From Bacillota bacterium (GTDB taxonomy: Bacteria > Bacillota > Clostridia > Oscillospirales > Ruminococcaceae): 64,000 nucleotides of DNA. The stretch covers positions 31,000 through 94,999 of the forward strand of contig JAEZCT010000041.1 in the NCBI GenBank assembly GCA_023433405.1. The letters are read 5' to 3'. The position numbers were made by a program, and so were the translations under genes. Positions within the stretch are counted from its first letter, which is position 1, and each line of letters begins with the position of its first letter. This document shows, in pieces, positions 24,618 to 34,503 of this stretch. The notes under the pieces are model-generated. The model ran no database searches, had not been told where the DNA came from, and was given only the letters and a program-made list of their open reading frames with translations.

Positions 24618-26156
24618 TTGGACGCAACAGAGGCCGCAGTGCGACTAGAAAATATAACAAAAACCTTCGGTTCCGTGGTGGCGAACGATAAAGTCTTTTT
24701 AGACATTCACCGCGGAGAGATTCTCGCTCTTTTGGGAGAGAACGGAAGCGGAAAAACTACCCTCATGAATATTCTTTCCGGCATCTATTCCCCTGATGAA
24801 GGGCACATCTTCGTAGACGGCCGTGAAGTTGCGATCCGCAGCCCCAAGAATGCCCATGACCTGGGCATAGGCATGATTCACCAGCATTTCAAACTGGTGG
24901 ATGTGCTTTCCGCGGCGGAGAATATTATCCTTGGTCTGCCCGGCACAGGAAGACTGGATATGAAGGCTGTAGGAGAAAAGGTGCGCGCAATCTCTGCGCA
25001 ATACGGCTTTGAGATAGACCCGCAGCAAAAAATCTACGACATGTCGGTAGCTCAAAAGCAAACGGTGGAAATCGTAAAGGTGCTTTACCGCAACGCAAAC
25101 ATCCTTATTCTTGATGAACCCACCGCCGTGCTTACGCCCCAGGAAACAGACAAGCTGTTTAAGATTCTTCGCAATATGCGTGGGGACGGAAAGGCTATCG
25201 TCATCATCACTCACAAGCTGCATGAGGTGGAGGAAATATCCGACCGCGTGGCGATATTGCGCCGCGGCCAGTTTGTTGGTGAGGTGCTGACAGAGGAAAC
25301 CAATGCCACCGAGATGACCAATATGATGGTTGGCAGACCGGTCACCCTGAATATTGAGCGGGTCGAGCCCCAAGACCCAAAGCCCCGGCTTATAGTAGAA
25401 AACCTGACGGTTCGCGATATAGATGGAATTACAAGGCTTGACAATGTGTCCTTTGAGGCAAGAAGCGGTGAGATACTGGGGATAGCGGGTATTTCGGGCT
25501 GTGGGCAGAAGGAGCTTTTGGAATCGATTGCGGGACTGCAAAGTGTAGTATCCGGTACCATCAAGTATATTAACCCCGAAACCGGGGTGGCGGAGATGAT
25601 ACTCGGGAAGGGGCCCAGTGAAATATCCGCCATGGGCGTAGCGCTCTCCTTTGTACCCGAAGACAGGCTCGGTATGGGGCTCGTGGGGAATATGGATCTG
25701 ACCGATAACATGATGCTTCGCAGCTATCGCAACGGCAAATCCTTTATAGCCGAAAGGAAAGCTCCCCGCAGTCTGGCTGAAAAGGTAGTGGACGAGCTGC
25801 AGGTAAACACCCCGGACGTTACGACTCCGGTTCGGAGGCTGTCCGGCGGAAATGTTCAAAAGGTTTTGGTAGGGCGGGAGATTTCATCCGCGCCAACCGT
25901 CCTGATGACAGCCTATGCCGTGCGAGGGCTGGATATAAATTCTTCCTATACGATTTACGATCTCATCAACCAGCAAAAGAGAAACGGGGTAGCAGTAATA
26001 TTTGTGGGTGAGGATCTGGATGTTCTGCTGGAGCTGTGCGACCGTATTCTTGTTCTGTGCGGCGGACGGGTCAGCGGAATTGTTGATGGAAGAGAGACCG
26101 ATAAACACGCGGTCGGGTTAATGATGACACGCGTCGGTGGGGAGGTTACGAAATGA
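24618..26156 (+). CDS. Nucleoside ABC transporter ATP-binding protein (NupO-like)
   Basis: A 512-residue double ATPase. First domain: Walker A GENGSGKTT, Q-loop region GMIHQHFKLVDVLSAAENI (typical of the BMP-linked group), signature-like MSVAQKQTVEIVKVL and Walker B ILILDEPTA. Second domain: GISGCGQKEL in place of Walker A, signature LSGGNVQKVLVGRE. Its Walker B end reads VLMTAYAVRGLDI where the family usually has a P-T-R-G-L-D pattern, so Pro-Thr is lost. Start codon is TTG after AAAAGGGGGA. The stop overlaps the next gene's ATG by four bases. It powers purine nucleoside import. Confidence 0.93.
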   Translation: MDATEAAVRLENITKTFGSVVANDKVFLDIHRGEILALLGENGSGKTTLMNILSGIYSPDEGHIFVDGREVAIRSPKNAHDLGIGMIHQHFKLVDVLSAAENIILGLPGTGRLDMKAVGEKVRAISAQYGFEIDPQQKIYDMSVAQKQTVEIVKVLYRNANILILDEPTAVLTPQETDKLFKILRNMRGDGKAIVIITHKLHEVEEISDRVAILRRGQFVGEVLTEETNATEMTNMMVGRPVTLNIERVEPQDPKPRLIVENLTVRDIDGITRLDNVSFEARSGEILGIAGISGCGQKELLESIAGLQSVVSGTIKYINPETGVAEMILGKGPSEISAMGVALSFVPEDRLGMGLVGNMDLTDNMMLRSYRNGKSFIAERKAPRSLAEKVVDELQVNTPDVTTPVRRLSGGNVQKVLVGREISSAPTVLMTAYAVRGLDINSSYTIYDLINQQKRNGVAVIFVGEDLDVLLELCDRILVLCGGRVSGIVDGRETDKHAVGLMMTRVGGEVTK

Positions 26157-27250
26157 GCCATATAAGCACCGAGCCGGTGATGCGCATAACCAAACGTGAG
26201 GCGATGCCAACCTGGAAGGCGTGGAGCATACGATTGGCTGCGATTGTTTTGGCGCTAATTGTCTGCGCGGTCGTCATATACGCAATGGTGAATCTTAATC
26301 CGATCAAGGTATACGAAGCCATGTGGAAGGGTGCCTTCGGCACCAGCAAGCGGATATGGGTTACCACCCGCGATACCGTGATGCTTTTATGCATTTCCCT
26401 AGGTCTTGCACCCGCCTTTAAAATGCGCTTTTGGAACATCGGCGCGGAGGGGCAGGTACTTGTTGGGGGCTTGGCGACCGCTGCCTGTATGCTGTATTTT
26501 GGCAGCCTGCTGCCGCCCTGGCTGCTGTTTGTACTCATGCTTGTAGCCAGCGCCGTATCCGGAGCGATCTGGGGTGTGATCCCCGCCGTATTTAAATCCC
26601 GCTTTAGAACCAACGAGACGCTGTTCACCCTGATGATGAACTATGTTGCCATACAGCTCACTTCATATTTTGTAGCCAAATGGGAGAATCCATACGGCTC
26701 CAATACGGTGGGTATTATTAACCAATCGTCAAAGGCAGGATGGTTCCCCTCTGTATTCGGTCAACAATACCTGCTCAATGTAATCCTTGTGCTTGTACTT
26801 GCGGTGGGTATGTACATCTATCTGAAATACTCCAAACAGGGCTATGAAATCGCTGTGGTGGGGGAAAGCGAACGTACCGCAAGGTATATCGGCATCAGTG
26901 TGGGAAAGGTGGTAGTACGCACAGTAACGCTCTCGGGGGCGATATGCGGCGTTGCGGGCTTTATTGCTGTTGCAGGAGCCTCCCATACCATTAGCACCAG
27001 CACCGCCGGTGGGCGTGGCTTTACCGCAATCATCGTCGCTTGGCTCGCAAAATTTAACACCCTGGTTATGATACTGGTATCGCTGCTGCTGGTGTTTTTA
27101 GAGAAAGGCGCGATTCAAATCGCATCCCAGTATAATCTAAACGATTATGCCTCTCAAATGATTACGGGAATCATTCTGTTCTTTATTCTTGGCAGCGAGT
27201 TTTTTATAAACTATCGGGTGATTCTGCGCAAGAAGAAGGAGGCGAAATAA
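26153..27250 (+). CDS. Nucleoside ABC transporter permease 1 (NupP-like)
   Basis: A 365-residue permease of the branched-chain-type family, with about nine membrane segments and the conserved block FWNIGAEGQVLVGGLATA followed by FRTNETLFTLMMNYVA. The gene overlaps the ATPase gene (ATGA) and is followed after one base by the second permease. It forms the membrane channel as a heterodimer with its neighbour. A longer cytoplasmic N-terminal part of 30-40 residues precedes the first membrane segment. Confidence 0.93.
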   Translation: MSHISTEPVMRITKREAMPTWKAWSIRLAAIVLALIVCAVVIYAMVNLNPIKVYEAMWKGAFGTSKRIWVTTRDTVMLLCISLGLAPAFKMRFWNIGAEGQVLVGGLATAACMLYFGSLLPPWLLFVLMLVASAVSGAIWGVIPAVFKSRFRTNETLFTLMMNYVAIQLTSYFVAKWENPYGSNTVGIINQSSKAGWFPSVFGQQYLLNVILVLVLAVGMYIYLKYSKQGYEIAVVGESERTARYIGISVGKVVVRTVTLSGAICGVAGFIAVAGASHTISTSTAGGRGFTAIIVAWLAKFNTLVMILVSLLLVFLEKGAIQIASQYNLNDYASQMITGIILFFILGSEFFINYRVILRKKKEAK

Positions 27251-27251
27251 T

Positions 27252-28223
27252 ATGGCTCAGCTGTTATCCCTTTTGCAGGCGGCAATGGTATTTGGCACCG
27301 TCATCCTTTTTGGCGCGATGGGAGAGATATTAACCGAGAAGTCGGGCAACTTGAATCTTGGTGTTCCGGGTATTATGTATCTGGGCGGTATCGCGGGACT
27401 TGCCGGGGCGTTTTTTTATGAGACCTCTGTCGCAACGCCAAACCCGTTGGTCGGCCTTGTTATTGCCATAGTATGTACGCTGGCGGCCTCTGTGCTGGCA
27501 GGGCTTATTTACAGCTTTCTTACCATCACCCTGCGCGCAAACCAGAGTGTGACCGGCCTTACGCTTACCATATTCGGTTCCGGCGTTGCCAATCTGTTTG
27601 GCGGTGCGATGAACAAGATGGCAGGCGGCGTGGGGCAGATATCCGTGGCAACCACAAGCGGTGCCTTCCGCTCGACGCTTCCCCCGCTTTCCGGTGTAGG
27701 AGTTTTATCCGGTCTTGGGTTTATGGTGTACCTTGCTATTGTTTTGGCCATTATATTAAGCTGGTTCCTAAATAAAATCCGTGAAGGCCTCAACGTTCGT
27801 GCAATAGGAGAAAACCCGGCGACGGCAGATGCCGCAGGGATTGGCGTAACCAAATATAAGTATCTCGCCATCAGCATTGGTGCAGGAATGACCGGCCTTG
27901 GAGGACTGTACTATGTCATGGACTATATTAAGGGCACCTGGGCCAATGACGGCGGGATAGAAAAGCTTGGCTGGCTTGCTGTGGCGCTGGTTATCTTTGC
28001 CCGCTGGAAGCCCACCCATGCCATATGGGGCGCCTATCTTTTTGGGGCGTTGTTCTGGCTGTACTTCTACATCCCCGGGCTTACCCGCTCCTCTCAGGAG
28101 CTGTTCAAGGCACTGCCGTATGTTGTTACCATTATCGTTCTTGTGGTCGTATCCCTCAAAAAGAGCCGCCAAAACGAGCCGCCTGCTCATTTGGGGCTCG
28201 CGTATTTCAGGGAAGAGCGCTAA
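27252..28223 (+). CDS. Nucleoside ABC transporter permease 2 (NupQ-like)
   Basis: A 323-residue permease paired with the preceding gene. GEILTEKSGNLNLGVPGIMY near residue 25 and RAIGENPATADAAGIGVTKY in the middle loop are the family marks; about eight to nine membrane segments. AAGGAGG lies just before the ATG. It is the last gene of the riboswitch-controlled operon; a terminator follows 40 bases after the stop. Confidence 0.93.
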   Translation: MAQLLSLLQAAMVFGTVILFGAMGEILTEKSGNLNLGVPGIMYLGGIAGLAGAFFYETSVATPNPLVGLVIAIVCTLAASVLAGLIYSFLTITLRANQSVTGLTLTIFGSGVANLFGGAMNKMAGGVGQISVATTSGAFRSTLPPLSGVGVLSGLGFMVYLAIVLAIILSWFLNKIREGLNVRAIGENPATADAAGIGVTKYKYLAISIGAGMTGLGGLYYVMDYIKGTWANDGGIEKLGWLAVALVIFARWKPTHAIWGAYLFGALFWLYFYIPGLTRSSQELFKALPYVVTIIVLVVVSLKKSRQNEPPAHLGLAYFREER

Positions 28224-28263
28224 TAAAAGTGTATAAAAATCAAGTGCAAAGCTTTATATGGTA

Positions 28264-28290
28264 GGGGCGACCTTGGGTCGTCCCTTTTTC
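28264..28290 (+). terminator. Terminator of the nucleoside transporter operon
   Basis: 9-bp stem (28264-28272 with 28276-28284, one G-U) with a 3-base loop, followed by TTTTT. Confidence 0.85.
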
Positions 28291-28319
28291 CATAATTGGT
28301 CGTGCATGTTTCGCGGCAC

Positions 28320-28376
28320 AAAAGAACCTCCCCCGTCAAAGCTGTTTTCACAGCCTTTGGCGGGGGAGGCTCTTTT
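28320..28376 (-). terminator. Large hairpin terminator of the LplA-like gene
   Basis: A long imperfect stem (28320-28346 with 28351-28376) containing CCTCCCCCG paired with CGGGGGAGG and A/T outer ends that give a U-run on the minus strand. It sits 36 bases beyond the stop of the solute-binding protein gene. Confidence 0.8.
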
Positions 28377-28411
28377 GTACTTGGATCTTTTCAGCGTTGC
28401 GAAGGGGTGGC

Positions 28412-30076
28412 CTAGTTCATACCCAGCTTCGCCTTGTTCTCAGCAACCTTCTGGCGCTGATAATCCAATGCGCTTTGATACTGGATGGAATCCTTATAGG
28501 CGATGTATTCTGCCCAAAGCGCGTCGAACTTCTCATCGCTTTCAGCCATCAGAAGCTTAGGCAGATATTCGCCCCATTTTGCTTCGGCCTTAATCAGGAT
28601 ATCGCCCTCTTTGCTGTCTGCCGGCGGGCGAACGTTGTCATAGGCACCGTAATGTGCACCCTTGCCAGCGCCCCATTCGCGGTATTGGTTAAAGGGCATA
28701 CCGGGATCGGGCTCCCACAGGTTCATAGCGGAGCTGTTGAACATCCAGATCTCGCCGTAGGTGTTGTACTGCTCCTTGAAGGAGGCCATATCAAGGTTTT
28801 TCATGGAGTTGACTTCATCCTTAATAATCGGCTTGCCATCCTTCATGTCATAGGTGACGCCCTCTTTGCCCAAGTAGAGCGAGGACTGACCCTCGGGAGA
28901 CATGCCCCAGCCCATCAAGCGGATAGCGCGGGCGGGGTCTTTGCAGTTCTTGGTAATCATGGTAAGCTCCCAGCCAGAGTAACCGGGTACGCCCAGCTTA
29001 GCAGGCTCAAGCTTGCTGTTTGCGGGGCCGTCTACAGCGATGTAGACAGAATCGGGGTTTGAGGTATAGAGCTGGCCGAGGGGGTTCATGGCGTCTTTCC
29101 ACTGATACAGCAGCGCAAAGTATCTGCCTTGCTGAATCTTTTCCTCAATTTTGGTACGGTCGTCTACAAATACGTCGGTGGGTACCATTCCAAGCTCATG
29201 CGCCTTGCGGAAGGTTTTGAGCCAGTTGATGTAATCGGGTGCGGGGTTTCCGCATTTCACATCAAAGTATTGGCCATCGATTTCACGGGGAACTGCGAGG
29301 AATTCCAAAAGCATATCCTCAAAGCCGGTGTTGCCGTTGGCGGTGAAGAAGGTGGAGCCAAAAGGAATCAAAGGCTGGCCGTTGACGCCGGTGGGGTACT
29401 TCGCCTTAGCGTCCTGCAGTGCCTTGAGGAAGCCCTCGGGGGTTCTCATATCAGGGGAGCCGATGGCCTCATAGATGTCCTTTCTCACCATGAAGGAACG
29501 GTTGGAAATGACGTTGTATTCTGCTATGTCGTCGGGGGAAACGCTGTTACAGGGATAAGCGTACACGTTACCGTCATCCTGACGGTACCAGTTGAGGATG
29601 CCGGGGTCTGTTACCTCTAAGAAGTATGGGTCATGCTCCTTGGCAAGCTGCTCCAGCGGGTAGGTATAGGTCTCGGTAGAGAGTTCGGGCACCTGCTGCT
29701 CATACCAGCCAAGCGTGACCATATCGGGCAGAGAATCGGAGGCAAGCATCGTATTAAGCATCTGAGCAGCCTCGCCCACCGGGACAATAAAGTTGACCTT
29801 TACGCCGGTTTGCTCGGTAATTAACTGGTCGGCCAGATTGCCATCGGGATTTTGGAACCAAGTCTCATTAACGTACCAGTCCAGAGTGATGGGGCTGGTA
29901 TCGATTTTCCATCCGGGAACCTGTTCTTCGCTGCTGGCGGCATCGGAGCTGACCGGAGTGGACGCTGCGTCGGGTTGAGACGAAGCAGGCGCGCTGCCGG
30001 CGCAAGAAGCAAGCATCAGTGCGGTCATAATCAATACCAAAACCAGACTGGTAATCCTTGACAACTTTAGTTGCAT
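28412..30076 (-). CDS. Extracellular solute-binding lipoprotein, LplA type
   Basis: A 554-residue lipoprotein. The signal peptide ends in LASC (from ATG 30076), followed by a Ser/Ala-rich linker and a large two-lobed family-1 binding domain (PITLDWYVNETWF, ADQLITEQTGVKVNFI, PDMVTLGWYEQQVPEL, YAYPCNSVSPDDI). Large LplA-type proteins bind oligosaccharides for ABC import. ATG 30076 has AGGAGG 7 bases upstream; the frame before it has no start signal. It is the third gene after the two permeases, in the usual LplB-LplC-LplA order. No ATPase gene is nearby, so a shared MsmX-type ATPase encoded elsewhere is likely. Confidence 0.9.
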   Translation of the reverse strand: MQLKLSRITSLVLVLIMTALMLASCAGSAPASSQPDAASTPVSSDAASSEEQVPGWKIDTSPITLDWYVNETWFQNPDGNLADQLITEQTGVKVNFIVPVGEAAQMLNTMLASDSLPDMVTLGWYEQQVPELSTETYTYPLEQLAKEHDPYFLEVTDPGILNWYRQDDGNVYAYPCNSVSPDDIAEYNVISNRSFMVRKDIYEAIGSPDMRTPEGFLKALQDAKAKYPTGVNGQPLIPFGSTFFTANGNTGFEDMLLEFLAVPREIDGQYFDVKCGNPAPDYINWLKTFRKAHELGMVPTDVFVDDRTKIEEKIQQGRYFALLYQWKDAMNPLGQLYTSNPDSVYIAVDGPANSKLEPAKLGVPGYSGWELTMITKNCKDPARAIRLMGWGMSPEGQSSLYLGKEGVTYDMKDGKPIIKDEVNSMKNLDMASFKEQYNTYGEIWMFNSSAMNLWEPDPGMPFNQYREWGAGKGAHYGAYDNVRPPADSKEGDILIKAEAKWGEYLPKLLMAESDEKFDALWAEYIAYKDSIQYQSALDYQRQKVAENKAKLGMN

Positions 30077-30105
30077 GATTTTTCCTCCTACTATATTTTG
30101 TAAAA

Positions 30106-30137
30106 GCCCGGCACAAACACACAAGAGAAGCCCGGGC
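30106..30137 (-). other. Hairpin between the LplC-like and LplA-like genes
   Basis: GCCCGG at 30106-30111 pairs with CCGGGC at 30132-30137 in the 202-base spacer before the binding-protein gene. Such structures may stabilise the binding-protein mRNA; no U-tract follows, so it is not called a terminator. Confidence 0.4.
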
Positions 30138-30278
30138 AAATTACCTTAAAATGGCGCCGCGGCAAGGCTGAGATGGCGAACTTTGCAAATGAGTAACAAC
30201 AGCAAACGCAAGGTCAAGCATCGTAGTAAGGGTTAGCCGCCGCGCGGTTTTGCCGGAGATGATAAAGCGAGGATAGCA

Positions 30279-31172
30279 TTATTCCTTTACCGAGCCGAGC
30301 AGCATCCCTTTTACAAAGTACTTTTGCAAGAAGGGGTAGATTACGACAATAGGCACCGTGGTAACAATCATCGTAGCCATTTGAAGGGAGGTTGAGGTAA
30401 ACGCACTTTGACTGATACCGGTGGAGAACATCGAGACCTTTGAGGATTCCGACGCCACAATCATCTTGTATAAATAGGTCTGTATGGGGTGCAGGTCGGA
30501 ATTTTTAATGATGTAAAACACACCCATAAAGAAATCGTTCCAGTTGTATACGCCGTTAAAGAGCAGGATAACGGCAAATACGGGCTTGGAAAGCGGCATA
30601 ATCACCCGAAAGAAGATGGTGAATTGATTGGCGCCGTCAATCATCGCAGACTCCTCCAGCGCACCGGGTATTGTGCGAAAGAAGGACTGGAATATAATCA
30701 AATCAAAGAAATTGAACATGGTGGGGAAGACATACACCCAAAAGTTGTCTACCAGCCCGAGGTTCTTTGCCAGTATAAAGCTTGGTATCAAGCCGCCCGA
30801 GAAAAACATGGTAACGATACCCATGTTCATGTACAGCTTTCTGCCTATCAGCTTTTTATTTAAAAAGGCGTAGGCGACCATGCCGGTGAACACCACATGA
30901 AAAGCCGTTGCGATAAGGGTACGCATGACGCTGACAAAAAAGGCGTTTACGATTTCATTGTTGCGAAACACCTGACGGTAGTTTTCCAATGAAAACTCTC
31001 TGGGCAGCCAGTAAATACCGCCCATTACCGCATCGTTTCCGTCGTTAAAGGAATGAATGAGCACATACCAAATGGGGTATAACGCCAGAAAGCATATGGT
31101 TACCATAAGGATAATATTTAACATGTCAAAAGACCTTGAGCCGATACCGCGTTTTATCTTATTTATTCTCAT
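30279..31172 (-). CDS. Carbohydrate ABC transporter permease, LplC/YtcP type
   Basis: A 297-residue permease of the MalG-like group with six membrane segments and the EAA loop (EESAMIDGANQFTIFFRVIMP). FALE-type N-terminal features (YPIWYVLIHSFNDG) and the C-terminal FLQKYFVKGMLLGSVKE ending are typical of the LplC/YtcP family, which imports plant or yeast-derived oligosaccharides. GGGGGAGG is 6 bases before the ATG. Only 14 bases separate it from the LplB-like gene upstream. Confidence 0.93.
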   Translation of the reverse strand: MRINKIKRGIGSRSFDMLNIILMVTICFLALYPIWYVLIHSFNDGNDAVMGGIYWLPREFSLENYRQVFRNNEIVNAFFVSVMRTLIATAFHVVFTGMVAYAFLNKKLIGRKLYMNMGIVTMFFSGGLIPSFILAKNLGLVDNFWVYVFPTMFNFFDLIIFQSFFRTIPGALEESAMIDGANQFTIFFRVIMPLSKPVFAVILLFNGVYNWNDFFMGVFYIIKNSDLHPIQTYLYKMIVASESSKVSMFSTGISQSAFTSTSLQMATMIVTTVPIVVIYPFLQKYFVKGMLLGSVKE

Positions 31173-31186
31173 AATGTCCTCCCCCG

Positions 31187-32152
31187 CTAAACCAGCGAGA
31201 CGCCGGCAAGCTTTTTGGATGCCTTATTTGCGGTAAACAGAAGCAAAAAGGCAAACACCGAGCGGAAAAGGCCAACCGCTGTGGCGTAGGACAACCTGCC
31301 GCTGATAATACCGGTACGATAGGCGTAGATGTCAATGACATCAATAACATCATAAAGCACCGGGCGGTGGAACACGAACAGCTGGTCAAAGTTTGAACCC
31401 AGCAGATTTCCAACGTTAAGTACCAGCAGTACAATTACGGTGCCGCTAATGGAGGGAAGCGTGACATACAGCATACGCTTAAACCTTCCGGCGCCGTCTA
31501 TTGTAGCCGCCTCATAGAGGTTCGGGTCGATACCCGCGATGGCTCCCATATAGATAATGGCGTTCCAGCCAAGCTCCTTCCAAACCTCTGAGGTGACAAG
31601 GATGCCCCAGAAGTGCTCCTTCACACCAATCAGATGTACCGGCTCCGCCAAAAAGCCCAGCTGAACCAGCAGCTGTGTTATCATGCCGGAATCGGACAGC
31701 CAGTTATACATAATGCCGCCTACAATAATCCACGAAAGGAAGTGGGGAAGGTAGGAGATGGTCTGTACTGTCCTTTTAAACCGCGTGCTGGTAAGCTCGT
31801 TAAGCAGAAGTGCAAAAATAATGGGAAGCGGAAACCCGATGGCCAGCCGAAGCAGGTTAAGACCAAAGGTGTTGCGCATAATCAGCCAAAACCGGTCGTC
31901 GGCAAAAAACTCCTGAAAGTTTTCAAGCCCAAGCCATGTTGATTTAAGCACGCCTTTTGCCGCGTTGTAGCGCTGAAAGGCGATGATGATGAAATACATG
32001 GGTATGTAGTTGAAGATTACCATCCATATCACACCGGGGATTGCCATTGCCTGCAGATCCTTTTGGGCCCAAATCCTACTGAACAGGCCTCTGTGCGCAG
32101 GGTTACCAGCGCGGACAGGTTTGCTGCGTTTGTTAGCCAATAGAACCACCAT
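31187..32152 (-). CDS. Carbohydrate ABC transporter permease, LplB/YteP type
   Basis: About 317-321 residues, MalF-like, six membrane segments, with the EAA loop (YEAATIDGAGRFKRMLYVTL) and the family's N-terminal block MAIPGVIWMVIFNYIPMY. It pairs with the LplC-like permease. The ATG at 32152 has AAAAGG directly touching it, so TTG at 32140, preceded by GGTGG at 5 bases, may be the true start. First gene of the transporter operon, downstream of the YesNM-like regulators on the same strand. Confidence 0.92.
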   Translation of the reverse strand: MVVLLANKRSKPVRAGNPAHRGLFSRIWAQKDLQAMAIPGVIWMVIFNYIPMYFIIIAFQRYNAAKGVLKSTWLGLENFQEFFADDRFWLIMRNTFGLNLLRLAIGFPLPIIFALLLNELTSTRFKRTVQTISYLPHFLSWIIVGGIMYNWLSDSGMITQLLVQLGFLAEPVHLIGVKEHFWGILVTSEVWKELGWNAIIYMGAIAGIDPNLYEAATIDGAGRFKRMLYVTLPSISGTVIVLLVLNVGNLLGSNFDQLFVFHRPVLYDVIDVIDIYAYRTGIISGRLSYATAVGLFRSVFAFLLLFTANKASKKLAGVSLV

Positions 32153-32520
32153 CCTTTTGTGCGGGCCGCCTTGACATGTTGCATTTGCTGTAATAGCATG
32201 ACTTCGCGTGCATCAATATGTGCATTACCCACAATTTCTCTTACGGCTTCATTATACGTTAATTGGCTGTTCATAAACAGGTTATAAATTTCTCATTTGG
32301 TTTGTTTTTTTTAGTTATTATATACAGGCGCTATCCTTGTGATATAGAATGGTTATGGTAATTTCGCTTTACCTTCCTAAAATGTAGGTGAAAAATCGGT
32401 TGTTTGTTGGCAATAAATACGGGGAAATTACAATAAAAAAAGTATGCCGCCGCTTTCATGAACAAGGACGAACTCCGACTGGCATCGGCGTTCGTCCCAT
32501 TATGCATTTTGCTTATCTAT

Positions 32521-32565
32521 CATACTATAATCCGATTAAAAAGGATATAAAAATGCGTCAAACGC
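32521..32565. repeat. Half copy of the miniature palindromic element
   Basis: CATACTATAATCCGATTAAA and the following GGATATAAAAATGCGTCAAA match one arm of the element (ACTATTATCCGATTAAAAAG, then TATAAAAATCCGCGTCAAA). The second arm is absent. It lies in the 485-base gap between the histidine kinase gene and the LplB-like gene; the rest of that gap shows no assignable feature. Confidence 0.6.
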
Positions 32566-32637
32566 TTTGGTGTATGGGTTAAAGTATCAGCGGCGAAAAG
32601 CAATCTTGGGGTAAATGAAATCTGCGCTCAGCGCGGT

Positions 32638-34467
32638 CTATTGTGCGGGCAAGCGGATAGAAACCCGCACGCCGCCATCCGGCCGGTTTTCTATATCAAT
32701 TCCATAAGAGCGGCCATACACCATACGGATGCGCTCATTGACATTCTTAATGCCGATGCCATGTCCCTCGTTTCCGCGGGTATCCAGCTCGGTTTGCTCC
32801 CGCAGCGCGGAGCGCACCTCGGCAAGGCGGTCGGGTGACATCCCCGCGCCGTCATCCTCAACAGTGATAATCAGCTGGTTGTCCTCCCGGCGGGCACGGA
32901 TGAAGATACAGCCGCCCCTACCAAGCGGCTCCATTCCATAGTGGATGGAATTTTCCACCGCGGGCTGCAGGGTCATCTTAATCATCCCGCAATCCAAAAG
33001 CTCGGGCGGCGCGTCAATATCCAGCCGTATGACGTGCTCGTGTCGGATATTCATGAGGGCAATGTAGTTTTTAATATAGGCAAGCTCATCCTTGAGGCGC
33101 ACCTGTGCCTCGGTCCATTTCATGCCGTACCGCAAAAGGCGCCCAAGGGCAGAAATGGCATCCGCCGCATCCAGGTTGCCATGTATCTCGCTCATCATAC
33201 CGATCGTTTGCAGGGAGTTGATGATAAAATGGGTGTTAATCTGCGAAAACAGCATACGGGTTTCCGCGTCCTTTTTGGATTCCTGCTTTGCCACAACCTC
33301 TCCAATGAGGTCGCCCAGCCTGCCCAGCATCCGGTTAAAGTGGTAGGCAAGCTCGCTCATCTCATCATGCCCGCTAAGCTTTACCCGCGCGTCAATCTGC
33401 CCCTGCTCCACCTTGCGCATAGAGGCGATAATCACCTTCATTCGCCTTAGAAGCATCCCGGTAAACAGGTAAATTAACACGCTCGAAAGCGCTACCGCGA
33501 CGAGGCTTTCAATAATAATCAGGTTGCGGGTTTGCGTTATGCTTATGGTTGCGTTGTCGTAGGCGACCACATAGCATACATAGCTGTCCAGCGCTTCAAT
33601 ATAATCGTACATCAGCGTCATTGGCACCCCGGAATGCGTCACCTTAATGGGTTGCAAACGCAGATATTCTTCTGCCGACGACATCATGTTCCGCAAGGAC
33701 TCACTATCAACGCGGTACCGTGACAAAAACTCACTGTTTTGCGCGTAAATCAGGGCGCCGTTAGAATCCATGACAAATGCCAACAGGTTTTCGTTTTGCT
33801 CCTGGGATAAAAGATGGCGAAAAAAGTCCTCGGTGAGCACCGTCACCTCCATCAGCCCCAGGGGCTGGTTTTTAGAGAAGGTGATGGAGCGAAAGAGCGC
33901 TACCACATTTTTGCGGTCCTTAATAACAGTAGTATAGTTTCGCTCGGTTTGATTCAGTGTCCAGTATCCGGCCGCGTTAAGCAGTACGCGGTCACTGATC
34001 TCCTGCAGGTTTGCAAGGCGGGTATCGCTGTAAATGAGAGAGCTGATCTCCGGAAACTCGGGGTTATGCACATACATGCGCAGCTGGTAAACGTCAGGGC
34101 TTAAGCTGCGCACCAGGCTTTCCCTTTTCTTCAGGGTCAGGTTAAACTCCACAATATCCGCAGGCTGGGCGGGATTCCAGTCCTTAATATAGGAGATAAT
34201 GTCGTAGTCGCTGGAAATGGAGTTTATACTCTGGTAGCAGGTATCCATCTCCCGCTGAATGCTGTAAACCGACTCCTTGAGCAGGCTTTGGGTATCGGTA
34301 ATCATGCTTTGCTCTAAGGCTTCGTTTGCGGCATTGATGAGCTGTGCGGCAAAAATCACGATTGCGACGCCCAGTATAACAGAGTAGACCAGCATCAGTT
34401 TTTTGGCAAGGCCCATACCCTCCAGCGCATCCCCCGCGTAGCGAAGCAGCCTTTTCAACCATCCCAT
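32638..34467 (-). CDS. Sensor histidine kinase, YesM type
   Basis: A 609-residue membrane kinase. One membrane segment near residues 20-45, an extracellular sensor of about 250 residues, a second segment near 315-335, a HAMP linker (VEQGQIDARVKLSGHDEM), a His-kinase domain and an ATPase domain (VENSIHYGMEP, VEDDGAGMS, GIGIKNVNERI). The phosphorylated-histidine region reads QINTHFIINSLQTI where the family normally has QINPHFLYNTL; the histidine is kept but the Pro is Thr. It would phosphorylate the AraC-type response regulator encoded 36 bases upstream and sense the sugar handled by the neighbouring transporter. Confidence 0.92.
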   Translation of the reverse strand: MGWLKRLLRYAGDALEGMGLAKKLMLVYSVILGVAIVIFAAQLINAANEALEQSMITDTQSLLKESVYSIQREMDTCYQSINSISSDYDIISYIKDWNPAQPADIVEFNLTLKKRESLVRSLSPDVYQLRMYVHNPEFPEISSLIYSDTRLANLQEISDRVLLNAAGYWTLNQTERNYTTVIKDRKNVVALFRSITFSKNQPLGLMEVTVLTEDFFRHLLSQEQNENLLAFVMDSNGALIYAQNSEFLSRYRVDSESLRNMMSSAEEYLRLQPIKVTHSGVPMTLMYDYIEALDSYVCYVVAYDNATISITQTRNLIIIESLVAVALSSVLIYLFTGMLLRRMKVIIASMRKVEQGQIDARVKLSGHDEMSELAYHFNRMLGRLGDLIGEVVAKQESKKDAETRMLFSQINTHFIINSLQTIGMMSEIHGNLDAADAISALGRLLRYGMKWTEAQVRLKDELAYIKNYIALMNIRHEHVIRLDIDAPPELLDCGMIKMTLQPAVENSIHYGMEPLGRGGCIFIRARREDNQLIITVEDDGAGMSPDRLAEVRSALREQTELDTRGNEGHGIGIKNVNERIRMVYGRSYGIDIENRPDGGVRVSIRLPAQ

Positions 34468-34503
34468 AGCATTCCCCCCAATCTGCGCGCCGGCGAGGTC
34501 TGT

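Noticed and set aside
24699..25859. Long minus-strand frame opposite the nucleoside ATPase gene
   Set aside because: Antisense shadow; the plus-strand frame has all ABC motifs.
32029..32274. 81-codon minus-strand frame overlapping the LplB-like gene start
   Set aside because: No ribosome site and most of it lies out of frame inside the real gene; a leader peptide cannot be excluded but is unsupported.
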